Assembly (NCBI GenBank): GCA_030770535.1
Contig: JASVEC010000015.1
Coordinates: forward strand, 310,001-374,000
DNA length: 64,000 bases
Origin: Batkoa obscura
Lineage: Eukaryota > Entomophthoromycota > Entomophthoromycetes > Entomophthorales > Batkoaceae
Reading direction: 5' to 3'
In this document: positions 12,160-21,779 of the stretch, one piece after another
How positions within the stretch are numbered: the first letter of the stretch is position 1
Layout of the letters: each line of letters begins with the position of its first letter
Made by a program: the position numbers and the translations under genes
Notes under the pieces: generated by a model
The model's database searches: none
What the model was told of the DNA's origin: nothing
Seen by the model: only the letters and a program-made list of their open reading frames with translations

Positions 12160-12241
12160 TGTCAACTGTGGGGTTCGAACCCACGCCTCTCTCGAGATTG
12201 CATCTTAAGTGCAACGCCTTAGACCGCTCGGCCAAATTGAC
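12160..12241 (-). tRNA. tRNA-Leu(UAA)
   Basis: 82 nt on the minus strand. The acceptor arm pairs GTCAATT with AGTTGAC and has discriminator A. The D arm is GGCCGAGCGGTCTAAGGC. The anticodon stem-loop is TTGCA-CTTAAGA-TGCAA with anticodon TAA, reading codon UUA. It has a class II variable arm (CTCGAGAG) and a T arm GTGGGTTCGAACCCCAC. No intron is present. The sequence is identical to the second copy 756 bp away. Confidence 0.96.
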
Positions 12242-12381
12242 ATGTTTACTAATTAAAAATAGTATTCTAAATATAAATCAAAAGCCTTTCTAAAATTTAA
12301 ACTTCTAAAGCTGATAAAGCTTTGAAATGATGTACTTTTTATAAGGTTTTATTGATATAAGTCCTTTCACTCAAATAACAT

Positions 12382-12483
12382 TTGAGGATATATTTTTGTG
12401 TTTAAGAATTTTACTAACAGTTTTTCCACCCAAATAGCGCTTAAAAGATAGAAAAAGTAATGAAGTCAAAAAAATATCTCCAT
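12382..12483 (+). repeat. TGGGG-end MITE, copy 3
   Basis: Shows TTTTTGTGTTTAAGAATTTT, the central CAAATAGCGCTT and the right-hand AAAGTAATGAAGTC. The ends are TTGAGGATAT and ATATCTCCAT. It lies between the two tRNA genes, just before an LTR fragment. Confidence 0.8.
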
Positions 12484-12523
12484 TTAAAAAATAAAAAAGT
12501 GAAGAGACCAAAAAAAAATGTTT

Positions 12524-12722
12524 TGTGAAATATCGCTGTCAGCTCCATGATTGATTATAACATAGCAATCACTTAGGTTATTGTGTTCTCGATTTTAGAG
12601 ACAATTAATCCCACGCTCTTAGTTTGATTTGCTATGAGAATTTCTAGCTTCATTCCAGGGAATATTATCTTCTCGTTTTAATATTCATACTTATTAGAGT
12701 ACAAAAGAGATTTTAGAATTCG
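12524..12722 (+). mobile_element. Partial LTR of an LTR retrotransposon (fossil)
   Basis: Starts TGTGAAATATCGCT and shares several blocks with the complete solo LTR at 49545-49944: the first 14 bases, TATGAGAATTTCTAG, GAATATTATCTTCTC and AGAGTACAAAAGAG. Only about the first half is recognisable, and it is followed directly by a MITE. It is an old, broken copy with no internal region. The spacing of blocks differs from the other copy, which suggests considerable age. Confidence 0.6.
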
Positions 12723-12817
12723 AGGGTTTTTTAGTTTCATTATTTTTCCATTTTTTAAACACTATTTGAGCGGAAATATTGTTAGTGCAATTCTTAAACA
12801 AAAAAATACATCTCCAT
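12722..12817 (-). repeat. TGGGG-end MITE, copy 4
   Basis: Reads GAGGGTTTTTTAGTTTCATT, then ACTATTTGAGCGG and TACATCTCCA at the right. It abuts the LTR fragment and may have inserted into it. Confidence 0.75.
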
Positions 12818-12915
12818 TTTGTTTAATTTAATTTACAATCTGGCTTGAACATAATGGAAGTCAAAACCTGCAGTATTAAATTTTAAAAGATAAATAGTAA
12901 ATACCATGAAAATAA

Positions 12916-12997
12916 TGTCAACTGTGGGGTTCGAACCCACGCCTCTCTCGAGATTGCATCTTAAGTGCAACGCCTTAGACCGCTCGGCCAAATTGAC
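12916..12997 (-). tRNA. tRNA-Leu(UAA), second copy
   Basis: Identical over all 82 nt to the gene at 12160-12241, with anticodon TAA and class II variable arm. The immediate flanks differ beyond a base or two, so the identity is confined to the gene itself. Both copies lie in the same orientation. Confidence 0.96.
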
Positions 12998-13443
12998 TTA
13001 TTGATTTATGGACTAAAATATTTTAAAAAATACAAAACTGTATCCTTTTAAATCGTAGGTAAGTTAAATCATTAAGCATAATGTTATATCGTTTAAATCA
13101 TGTAAGCATCATTTTTGTTAAAATGACAAGCTATTTAAATTAAAAAATATCCTTTAGAGACTGATTTTGTTATACCAATTTTACAATTAAAAGTTGGAGA
13201 TCAAAAACCAAGCTTAATAAAAAGGATGTTGAAGCGTATAAATTTATAAATACGATAAACTTCGAATAAGATCAACTTTGTTAAAATAAAAAGCGAATTC
13301 TAACTTTTGATTAAAATTTACTAAATTTAGTTAAATTTATTAAAATTAAATGGAAATAAACTATAGTTTTATATTAAATTTTAATAGACATCTTATTATT
13401 ATTATTTTTTTATTTTATTTTTTTGTTTACTTAGTCAATTATT
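12998..13443. other. Spacer upstream of the RSPRY1 homologue
   Basis: AT-rich DNA with a T-rich run just before the ATG at 13444. It probably holds the promoter of the RSPRY1-like gene and the upstream side of the second tRNA gene. No repeat is recognised. Confidence 0.4.
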
Positions 13444-15534
13444 ATGTTATTAACTAACTTAAGAGAAAGATATCATAAATATAGGATTAAAAATCAATTT
13501 GAAAGATTAGTTCAATTATCTAGATTGTCTTTAATTTTTAATGATACAAGTGAAGAAGTTATTAAAGCTACCGAAGAGTTAATTCAGTTATCTCATCAAG
13601 GTAAACTTAGGAATTGGTGATATGCCAGCTCATTAAGGGAAAGGTACTAATATTCTGTTACTAGCAAAAAGATTTGTCGATGTGTTACTGTATCTAATGG
13701 ACACCTTGGATATCCATGATGAACTTAGTCCCCAATTAGTATCGCATATATTAGGTAATGAAATTGGACTTAGAAATTAAGTCATGTTTTTTAACAATAA
13801 CAAACAATAGAAATTACAGCGCTACCAAATTTTGATACCTTGAATAAATTAGTACAAAAAATCATTAAAAAAATAAAAACTGGTAGATTAAATTGTAATA
13901 GTAGTTAGCATAAGATTAATCTTTCGTTTCAATTATTAGTAAAGAATCAAGAAGAAAGTGATCGATTACGTTGTATAAGTTCCATTATACTAGGTATCAT
14001 TGCGGAAAAATTAGCTGGTAAAGGGAGCAGTAAACTATTTGATAATAATGTTATGGAGCTATTACTTGATAATATCAAAGGAGATTATAGCTATTATACC
14101 CATCTATTTACTTTTATTTCATTAGAAAATTTTGCACTGACTAGTAAGTTGAAGATCGATATTCTAGTATTATTATCTACTAATATTAGTTTCGTTACTT
14201 TAGATGAGAATAAACAAAGGTTGTTAGGAGCTAATTATAAACAGTTGCTTAAAGATTACCTTGACAAGTTGGATCTAAAGTCAAATTTAACTCATCAGAT
14301 TAAGTTTTGCGTATTGCACTCTAAAGTTGATTTTTTGGGTAATTTTATATTAGATAGTTATTAAGACTCCTTTACTTATTTTTTTTTAGAAATCCCAGTT
14401 CCAAACCAAGTAATAATTTGGTTATAATACTATTTGTAAATTATTAACTGTTATAAAATATAAGGCTATTCAAGAAGCTTTATTTTCAGGTATCAATTGC
14501 GCTTTAGATTGGTGTAGCTCGAGTTCCTTTATTAAGTTTTCGGAAGATTTAAGTCAAGTAAGTTAACTTATTACCATCTATCATTTGTTTTTTATAATAT
14601 AAATTTATAGTGTCGAAATGACAGAATTGGGTTTGCTACTACTTTAGGTACCACTTGTATCACGGATGGTAACATAATAATATAAATTTGTATTATATAA
14701 AGCTCAATTTTTTATTAAGGTAAATGGTATTTTGAAGTATTATTGCTTTCTGGTGGTATTATGCAGGTGGGTTGGGCTACTCAAGCAGCAAAATTTAAAC
14801 CGGAGGATGGTGTTGGTATTATTCTTATAGTTTTAAATGTAGAAATTAGATTTATTGTATTTATTAGGTATTGGTGATGAAGAACATTCTTTTGGTTTTG
14901 ATGGTCTACGTAACTTGAATTGGGTAATTAAAGTAAAAGTTTAATAATAATAAATTAACGATTAAATAGTATAAAGGAGAATCCACTTTATATGGAATAA
15001 ATTCATGGAAGAGTGGTAAAAGATAATATATAATTGTATTTACAATATATTAATAAGATTAATAATAACAAAGGTGATATTATTGGCGTTTACATAGATT
15101 TAGATAAAGGAAGTGGATATTATACATTAAATGGTAAAGAATTAGGAGGAACTTATTACTTTGAGCCAGGGGATATAAATTTATTTTGTGAAATTGAAGG
15201 AGGATTAAAGCCAGGGATTTCGCTAACAAGTTATCAACAAGTATTGGTTAACTTTGGTAATTTACCATTCCGATTTAGTCCAATAGAAGATTATCGGTTA
15301 TTAAGTGATTATGGTCAATTAACTCAAACGATAAAGATGGGACCAAAATACTTAAATCAAAAATTACAAGAAGATGACAAACTAGATGATAAGTGTCAGA
15401 TATGCTACCTAAATGAAGCTGGATTTCAATTATTACCATGTAAACATGATGGTTTCTGTATGGAATGTATTAATCAAATGGATATATGTCCCTTTTGCAG
15501 AATTAATATCTCTTCTTGGAAAAAAACAAATTAA
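13444..15534 (+). CDS. RSPRY1-like RING finger and SPRY domain protein
   Basis: Twelve short exons can be read: 13444-13600, 13638-13754, 13811-13894, 13940-14338, 14390-14409, 14465-14557, 14611-14668, 14720-14815, 14868-14923, 14970-15015, 15074-15534 with clean frames at each junction (one exon boundary upstream may be missing). The helical N-terminal part contains ILGIIAEKLAG and FTFISLENFALTS, matching RSPRY1 segments LGCLAEKLAG and FALIALEKFAQTS. The SPRY domain reads CRNDRIGFATT, KWYFEVLLLSGGIMQVGWA, GIGDEEHSFGFDG and DIIGVYIDLDKGSGYYTLNG. The C-terminal C3HC4 RING is CQICYLNEAGFQLLPC, then KHDGFCMECINQ and CPFC. It is probably an E3 ubiquitin ligase. Introns are as short as 37 and 45 nt; unspliced reading would show false stops. 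Confidence 0.88.
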
Positions 15535-15716
15535 TTTTCTATTAATAGCTCTCTTTTAACTTTATTTTATTTCTGTAAATAAAACTACTTATTCATCTTT
15601 AACTTATCTTTATTCGCTTTTCTTTAAAAACTAAAAAAACATTATATATTATATACTATAAAAAATATAGTTTCATTATATAACTTAAATAATTTAACTA
15701 AAAAAAAACTAACTTC

Positions 15717-16682
15717 CTATTTGCGTGTAGCAGCTTTTCGTTTGGCAACACAATCATTACAGTACCATTTTCCTTTAGGAAGGGTCTTAAGCCCAACACA
15801 TTGGTAATGAAACCATTCTCTTACACACTATCATATTTTAAGTATTTAATTATACGCTATAATATAAAACACTTACTGTTTCGTCATCACAGCCTACCAT
15901 ATCTCCATAAGATACTTGATTGCAATAGCAATAAGTAGGTTCGTTTGGATCAGCATTCATATGATTAGAATCACTATGTAATTTTAGACTGGGTATAGCT
16001 TGATAAAATTAAAGTATACTCTTTGTCTTTTCCACGATTTTTAATAAGTTCATGTTTCTCTTTTTTCTCTAAAAAAAGGAATGAATAATTATTGACTAAT
16101 GAAATTAGATCAAATTCACTTTTGTTTGGCTGTGAACCTTCATTCTTTTTTAAGTTACTTCTTTTGTCACTCATTTCTTTGATGGGCTTGATATGAATCA
16201 ACTCACTCTGCTCAAACCTTTCTAGCTCTTCTTCTAGCTTACGGATGGTTTGGTCCGTCTGAAAACATCAAAAAATAAAAAATAAAAAATAAGCAAAAAA
16301 CTAAGCCTACCAAGTTATAAGTTTGGGCGGCCAAAGAAACCTTCTCTTCACCTTGTTTTAAAGCGTGGCCAAAGCTGATAGTCATCTTTCTTAAAACTTC
16401 ATACCGCTGTTTATCTTCCATCAAGTCTACATTTTCAAGTAAATAATTGGTATCTGTCTCCACTTCTTTTATCAAAGCTAGTTTAAATTGAAATTTAGTT
16501 TTGTTTACAGCTGATAAAAAAATACAAATTTACATTGAGAGCTAGCATCTAACTCTCGCATCAATTGTAAGTTCCTTTGTAAATCTATAGGGAGACTTTC
16601 AAGCTCTATTTCTTTTTTAATTCATTTCGCTTTTTATACTTTGTTCATTTTAATTACTTTCAATATATCCTTTTAATGACAT
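15717..16682 (-). CDS. ING family protein with C-terminal PHD finger
   Basis: The gene has a tiny first exon (16682-16658, MSLKGYIE) and several introns. The ING N-terminal helix reads [20 protein letters not shown], followed by coiled-coil segments ([20 protein letters not shown]). After a Lys-rich linker comes a PHD finger, [18 protein letters not shown] joined across an intron to [13 protein letters not shown] and KGKWYCNDC. This is the Cys4-His-Cys3 pattern that reads H3K4 methylation in ING/Yng proteins, subunits of histone acetyltransferase or deacetylase complexes. The PHD intron splits the fold after DDET. The gene is divergent from the methyltransferase gene at 16952, with about 270 bp of shared promoter. 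Confidence 0.9.
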
Positions 16683-16951
16683 TATTTTATTAAAAGATGT
16701 TTTTTCATCAACCATCTTTTCTTTGGTTTACCTAATAATAGCCAATAAAACTCATTCAATTACGAAAAGTGCTTTAATGTTGAAATTTCCACCAAAGTGT
16801 TTATCTAACAATGTTAACTTGTGTAGTTTTTATCCTATTTATCGACAAATACAATTGTAAAAATCCCTTTTGGATAATTGAAAGTGGTACAAATTTATTG
16901 CCACTGTTTCAATATAGATAATTAATGAGAATAAATTAAACCAAAGATAAT
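16683..16951. promoter_or_regulatory. Divergent promoter between the ING gene and the methyltransferase gene
   Basis: 269 bp of AT-rich DNA between two divergent starts. It contains a CCAAT-type element (AGCCAATAAAAC near 16740) and no coding signal. Confidence 0.4.
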
Positions 16952-17905
16952 ATGGAAGAGGAATTACGACAGCAAATTCAAACCTGGAAGGAAAAAGGCA
17001 AGCTATTGGATATCCGTACAGCAGTAAAAGGTAGCAGCTATATTAAAGGAAGCACTTATATACCATATAACGAAAATTTTGAATTAAGATGGTGTGAACT
17101 TCCAAACAAAAATGAAGGGCTAAATATGCTAATTTCAGAAGAAGGGACAGAGATGCAACTAGTTGAAAAGATCAAACAAAGGGGTTGGAAAATAGAGCAA
17201 GTTTTTAAATCCAATAGTTTATTTTGGAAACTGATTGAAGAGTTTGATTTATTAGCAACTGATTATGAGTATAATAGATTGTTATTTTCCCCAGCGCCTT
17301 TTTTACTAAGGAATTTAAAGCTAATTGAAACCATTTTGAATGAAAGGTTTGGTCATAAGCCTCATTGGAGCACATTAGATATAGGATGCGGTAGTGGCAG
17401 GGATATGGCATGGTTAGCATTTAATAACAAAAAGTTTCACCTATACGGGATAGATTGTGTGCAGACTGCTTTAAATCGAGTAGAATTGCTTTTTAGTAAT
17501 TTAAATTTACAAACTAATTTAAAACAATTAATACGTTTAAAGTTTTTACCTGATTCCACTTTCAAATTATATACAAAAAATCAAACATTAATTTATAATG
17601 ATATCGGTAAGATTCCTTTTATCAATGTAAATAAATTCCAGTTTATCCTTTGTGTCCGATACTTGGAAAGAGCTAGTTTCATTCACCTGTACTCCCTTTT
17701 AGCTTCGGGTGGTATTTTACTCTTTTCTACTTTTTTACATTTAGAGGGTCGCTCAGATTATGAGCCTTCCTTAGAATCTGGTAAAAGATTACTTCCTGGT
17801 GAATTAGTAAAGGAATTTGGTTCTCAGTTTCAAGTTTTAATAGATTGTATAGAGTATTCGGAAGATAATAGACCTTTGAATTCTTTTTTAGCTGTTAAAA
17901 AATAA
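16952..17905 (+). CDS. Rhodanese-like / SAM methyltransferase fusion
   Basis: An intronless 317-residue protein. Residues 1-85 resemble a rhodanese module: LLDIRTAVKGSSYIKGSTYIPY follows the LLDVR..E...GHIPGA.NIP pattern. The catalytic Cys loop is absent at the expected place (LNMLISEEGTEMQ), so this half is probably structural or regulatory. Residues 138-317 form a class I methyltransferase with motif I LDIGCGSGRD (142-151), acidic motif II YGIDCVQTALNR and a post-motif FILCVRYLER. Late residues SGGILLFSTFLHLEG fit strand 5. Substrate is unknown. Similar rhodanese-methyltransferase fusions exist in fungi; I judge this from the domain layout, without a search. Confidence 0.75.
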   Translation: MEEELRQQIQTWKEKGKLLDIRTAVKGSSYIKGSTYIPYNENFELRWCELPNKNEGLNMLISEEGTEMQLVEKIKQRGWKIEQVFKSNSLFWKLIEEFDLLATDYEYNRLLFSPAPFLLRNLKLIETILNERFGHKPHWSTLDIGCGSGRDMAWLAFNNKKFHLYGIDCVQTALNRVELLFSNLNLQTNLKQLIRLKFLPDSTFKLYTKNQTLIYNDIGKIPFINVNKFQFILCVRYLERASFIHLYSLLASGGILLFSTFLHLEGRSDYEPSLESGKRLLPGELVKEFGSQFQVLIDCIEYSEDNRPLNSFLAVKK

Positions 17906-18913
17906 AAGTTAAATATTTGTAATTGATTAGTTGATTTTATAAACAGTTTGTTATCTTGTTTAGATATATAATTGATAGTTGTTTAAATTTTATTTATATA
18001 ATGCAAAATCCATCTAGATTTAAGGATGTTTTTTCAAGTACATATAGCTGTTTAGTTTAAATAAAATTTTCAAAAGTTGCACACTAAGACTAGATCAATC
18101 TAAATGTTTTATTAATAAAATAAACTATTGTCAATTATAGGGTGTTTTCTGATTTATTACTTCTCCATTTTTTAAGCGCTATTCAAGTGGAAAGACTGTT
18201 AGTAAAATTTTTAAAAAAACATACCCCTATTTGTTTTCTAAATATTAACATATTTGTTTCTATATCTTTTACTTATAAAATTATGTCCCACAATAAAAGA
18301 AGATTTAAAAAAAATAATTTTATTAAATTCTTATCTCTTATATATAAACTAGTTTAAAAGCTCAACTTAATTTCTACCTAATTCAAATTTTTAGTAAATA
18401 TAAATTAAGCCAAAATACTATAAAATTATTTGTCTTTTATTTAATTTTAACTAAAGTATTAACTTTACTTGTTTAAAATTGAGCATATATATTAGCTGAG
18501 GATTAGTTATATTTTCAGAAAAGTATAAAGATTAAGTTATAATATTTGAAAATTTAAAATAATTTAAAAAAAATTGCAAATTAATAATATATCAAAAAAA
18601 CCCAAAGAAACTGTCATTTTAATATTAATAAATAATATTATGTACATAATAATATAATTTAGTATTTTATAATACAAAAAGGTAATTTTATATATAGATT
18701 TCTTGATTAATTAGAGCTGATATAATTTTAATTGATACATAACAATGTTTTTTTTTCGTTCAAGGACTTTATTAATTTTTTTTGGAAACTCTGGCTTTAA
18801 CTGTGAAATTTAATGCCTAATAATTAAAGTTAAAGGCCGTTTTAGTTTAACTGATTATAAGTTAATAAGCCCTAGTCTATATAATTAAAATAAACTTAAA
18901 GTGCAAAAAATAA
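17906..18913. other. Intergenic spacer with one MITE
   Basis: Very AT-rich DNA that leads into the transposon cluster. It contains a MITE at 18137-18230 and no supported gene. Confidence 0.4.
18137..18230 (-). repeat. TGGGG-end MITE, copy 5
   Basis: Starts ATAGGGTGTTTTCTG, with central TTTTAAGCGCTATTCAAGTGG, and ends ACATACCCCTAT. It overlaps a spurious 71-codon open frame. Confidence 0.75.
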
Positions 18914-19007
18914 TATGGGGGTGTTTTTTTTAGCTTTTACTTTATCTTTTAAGCGCTATTTGAGCGAAAAATTATTAGCAAAATCCTCACAAAAATATAT
19001 TCCCATA
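18914..19007 (-). repeat. TGGGG-end MITE, copy 6, next to the transposon
   Basis: Starts TATGGGGGTGTTTTTT and ends TATTCCCATA, with central AAGCGCTATTTGAGCG. It is flanked by TA and lies 33 bp left of the complete transposon. Confidence 0.85.
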
Positions 19008-19040
19008 TATAGTAAGCTATGAGCTGTATAAAATAAGAGG

Positions 19041-19065
19041 TATGGGGTTGTCTGAATTAGTTTCA
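19041..19065 (+). repeat. Left terminal inverted repeat of the transposon
   Basis: A 25-bp repeat starting TATGGGGTTGTC; it pairs with 21477-21501 at 21 of 25 positions. Confidence 0.85.
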
Positions 19066-19494
19066 TCATTTTATCCAATTTTCAAAAAAATTTGTATTTT
19101 AAAAACTTCGCTTAAAATTCTATAAAATCACATCTTTTATTAAAACAAAAGTACCCAAACACAGTTCTAAATCATTCTATTATAGCTCATACTGTAAGTT
19201 AGTTGAATTTCTACTAGATCTTAAATACATGTTCTTATAAAGCTTAATTGAGAAATATTTACTATCAACTGCTTTATAACCAACATTGTAGATTTATTAT
19301 CAAATAAATAAACTATTTTAATGTTATAATTACATTATTAATATATTGCCAAGTTAATAAATAGCTGCATGGGAGGGAGTGGTTAGCCCCAAAACTATAA
19401 TTAACCATCCCTATATAGTACAAGTAATAATAGTTTTTACATATTATTACAGTTACTTGTTCTTTGACTATTTATTAACTTAGCTATTAATAAC

Positions 19495-21198
19495 TTAAGT
19501 AATCCTAACATTTAACAATCTATTTCTATCATTCAACAAACTACTTACTTGCTTAGTAAATATCGAAATTTTGAAATTCTCTGTTATCTTCGTAAGGTAA
19601 GCTGGGATCGATCTTTTAATTTTTCTGTTTTCTATAGACTCTATAACTTTAATTGGGACTATATCGCTTTTTTTTGATGTATCAGATACTGGATAACAAT
19701 GTAGTTTATTGTTATGTTTAATAAAGTGTAAATACTTCTTAATGCCTTGCATCTCTATTATTCTTTTTGTATTTTTGTTTCTTTTATACTTTTTAAAAAT
19801 TATATCTGTTTTCCCATTATTAACAGTCGAGTTATTAATTTTATTATGCTCGCAAATAAAAGCCTTAAATCTTGAAATTAATTGATCGATATCTTCTATT
19901 TTACCTAACGCTTCAAAACTACTTTTCCATTTTGAAAGGTTTCCAAAATGTCCATCAACTATACTTTTTCCATGATGCTCAGCAAAAAAATTAAGATTAA
20001 CATTCAAACTACTATTTATTTTATGAATTTCTTTAAACATATAGTGTAGAAACTCTTGGGATCTAAAATGATTTCCTGTATCTGCCCATATATTAATTTT
20101 TGTAAACTTTTTAAATAGAAGCTCTGTAGAGATTAAATCGATTAAACAATCTCCTGCATATGCTGAATCATGATTCAATATTTCAGATAAATAATCAAAG
20201 TAAACTTTGCCTATTGTTTTATCATCTTTTAAATATAATACTCCAAAACCTAATACTGATATAGCTTGTTTATTATAATGATCTAGATTTATTGAATCTG
20301 GTCTTGTTCCTATTTCCATATTTTGTTTAAAATCTAAAACTATTATACAACTTTTGTTATTTAATTTTTTGATAGTTTCATTAAATGTGTTTTTTTGAGT
20401 ATCAACACAGAATTTATGTAATTTGTATAATTTTTCTTCTTCGTTGAAAATTTCTTGTATCTCTGCTTTGTTTTTTGCTGTATTTATTTTATTTTCAAAT
20501 AACTTTTTTCTAACTGTATACTGGGTACATATATTACATAGATCCGTTTTTCTTGCTGGATTTTTGAAATTAGTTGGTATATATTTAAAGAACGTTGACC
20601 TAGCTACTGCTTTATCTCTTAGATCATTCAAATATTTACTATATATCATTCTTCTACTTTTATTTAATATATATATATTATCTGATGAATATTTACTATC
20701 GTTATTTTTTTTATTAAATCTTGATGAAATAGTTGAATCATTTAGTAAATATTGTATGATAGTTTCAATTTGGTCATCTTTAATTTTTTTTGTATTTTTA
20801 ATAATAGGTTTTAATGTTGATATTTTATTATTATTGCTTGTTTTTGAATAATCATATTGATTTCTATTTATATTAAACCCAAAACTCTTACATTCATCAA
20901 AAGAATATACTGAAGCTATAGTTGATAATAACGCTACTTGCTGGTTTTTGTTTCCTGTTTCCCTTAAAGCACTAATTTTATACATTGCTTGATTAAGTTT
21001 ATTATTATCGATAGTAAACTTTGATAATATATCTTTTCTTTGTTTTGTTTTATTATAAAATTCCATAAACCTTGGGTTGTTATAAGTAGCTCTTAAAAGT
21101 GATGTAAATGAATTACAATGTTTATATTGTGTACTCCTCCCTATTGTATTGAAATTTTCAAAAATTCCATTTCGAAGTTTAGTTATGAAAGTTTGCAT
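19495..21198 (-). CDS. Putative DDE-type transposase of the 2.46-kb transposon
   Basis: An intact 567-residue ORF. The N-terminal 200 residues are Lys/Asn-rich and may bind DNA. A zinc-like site is suggested by DLCNICTQY (C221, C224) with HKFC (H261, C264). The RNase H-like core is suggested by CIIVLDFKQN (D289), then INIWADTGNHFRS (D373) and FFAEHHGKSIVDGHFGN (E407, D415). These are the three acidic positions expected of a DDE/D transposase, spaced about 84 and 34-42 residues apart. I do not recognise a named superfamily; the EHHGK..DGHFG signature is the best handle. The C-terminal ~130 residues are basic. Its base composition is like its surroundings. Acidic-residue assignment is inference. 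Confidence 0.75.
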   Translation of the reverse strand: MQTFITKLRNGIFENFNTIGRSTQYKHCNSFTSLLRATYNNPRFMEFYNKTKQRKDILSKFTIDNNKLNQAMYKISALRETGNKNQQVALLSTIASVYSFDECKSFGFNINRNQYDYSKTSNNNKISTLKPIIKNTKKIKDDQIETIIQYLLNDSTISSRFNKKNNDSKYSSDNIYILNKSRRMIYSKYLNDLRDKAVARSTFFKYIPTNFKNPARKTDLCNICTQYTVRKKLFENKINTAKNKAEIQEIFNEEEKLYKLHKFCVDTQKNTFNETIKKLNNKSCIIVLDFKQNMEIGTRPDSINLDHYNKQAISVLGFGVLYLKDDKTIGKVYFDYLSEILNHDSAYAGDCLIDLISTELLFKKFTKINIWADTGNHFRSQEFLHYMFKEIHKINSSLNVNLNFFAEHHGKSIVDGHFGNLSKWKSSFEALGKIEDIDQLISRFKAFICEHNKINNSTVNNGKTDIIFKKYKRNKNTKRIIEMQGIKKYLHFIKHNNKLHCYPVSDTSKKSDIVPIKVIESIENRKIKRSIPAYLTKITENFKISIFTKQVSSLLNDRNRLLNVRIT

Positions 21199-21476
21199 TT
21201 TATTTTTATTTCAACAAAAAATAAAGTCAAATAACTGTGTTTATATAATTATGTATTTATGTAATTATATAATCATATAGTTATATATTATATATCTGTT
21301 AAATATCTAACAGAACTAACATAAAATATATAGTTAGGAAAATTAGCTATTTAAGAAAAGGAAACAATTAAAATAAGTTTTAAATAGAGACATTTAATTT
21401 TAGGCTTTTTAGATTTAACCGTTATATTGAACACAAACTTGGAATTTTAAATTTGGATTAATTTCTAAGTAGATTC

Positions 21477-21501
21477 TGAAACCAATTAGGACAGCCCCAT
21501 A
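21477..21501 (-). repeat. Right terminal inverted repeat of the transposon
   Basis: A 25-bp repeat ending GACAGCCCCATA. Read on the minus strand it starts TATGGGGCTGTCC, matching the left end with four mismatches. Confidence 0.85.
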
Positions 21502-21656
21502 TGTTAATATTACAACAAATGAAATAAGCATATTAATTACCTTACATACTTTTTATAGCCCCTTTATTACTATTTACATCACTGTTACCATCAATTATTG
21601 GTTATTACAAAAGTTTAAGTTAACTTAGTATTATTTTTCTCCTTCCACTTTAATAT

Positions 21657-21758
21657 TTGGGGATGTATTTTTGTATTTAAGAATTTTACTGACAATTTTT
21701 CCACTTAAATAGCGCTTAAAAAATGGAAAAATAATGAAACTAGAAAAAACAGCCCCAT
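21657..21758 (+). repeat. TGGGG-end MITE, copy 7
   Basis: Starts TTTGGGGATGTATTTT and ends CAGCCCCATTT, with central CTTAAATAGCGCTTAAAAAA. It lies 155 bp right of the complete transposon, so the transposon is bracketed by MITEs. Confidence 0.85.
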
Positions 21759-21779
21759 TTTTTATTAATACTTCAACTC

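Larger units (their letters stand above)
19041..21501 (-). mobile_element. Complete-looking DNA transposon with 25-bp TIRs, unassigned superfamily
   Basis: The 2461-bp element (including flanking TA) begins TATGGGGTTGTCTGAATT and ends with the reverse complement of TATGGGGCTGTCCTAATT. The repeats extend through GTTTCA and differ at 4 of 25 positions. If TA is the target duplication, the ends are TGGGG...CCCCA. One long ORF on the minus strand (19495-21198) fills most of the interior and encodes a DDE-like transposase. Subterminal bases on the left (AGTTTCATCATTTTATCC) resemble those of the ~100-bp MITEs. The ORF has no stop, so the element may be recent. TIR mismatch argues for some divergence or natural asymmetry. 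I cannot place it in a named superfamily. Confidence 0.85.

Noticed and set aside
13600-13940. Apparent in-frame stops in the N-terminal half of the RSPRY1 gene, suggesting a pseudogene or a reassigned stop codon
   Set aside because: Each stop falls inside a segment with GT-AG ends whose removal restores the frame and improves the match to RSPRY1.
20423-20851. 142-codon open frame on the plus strand
   Set aside because: Antisense shadow of the transposase ORF, hydrophobic because of its A-rich complement.
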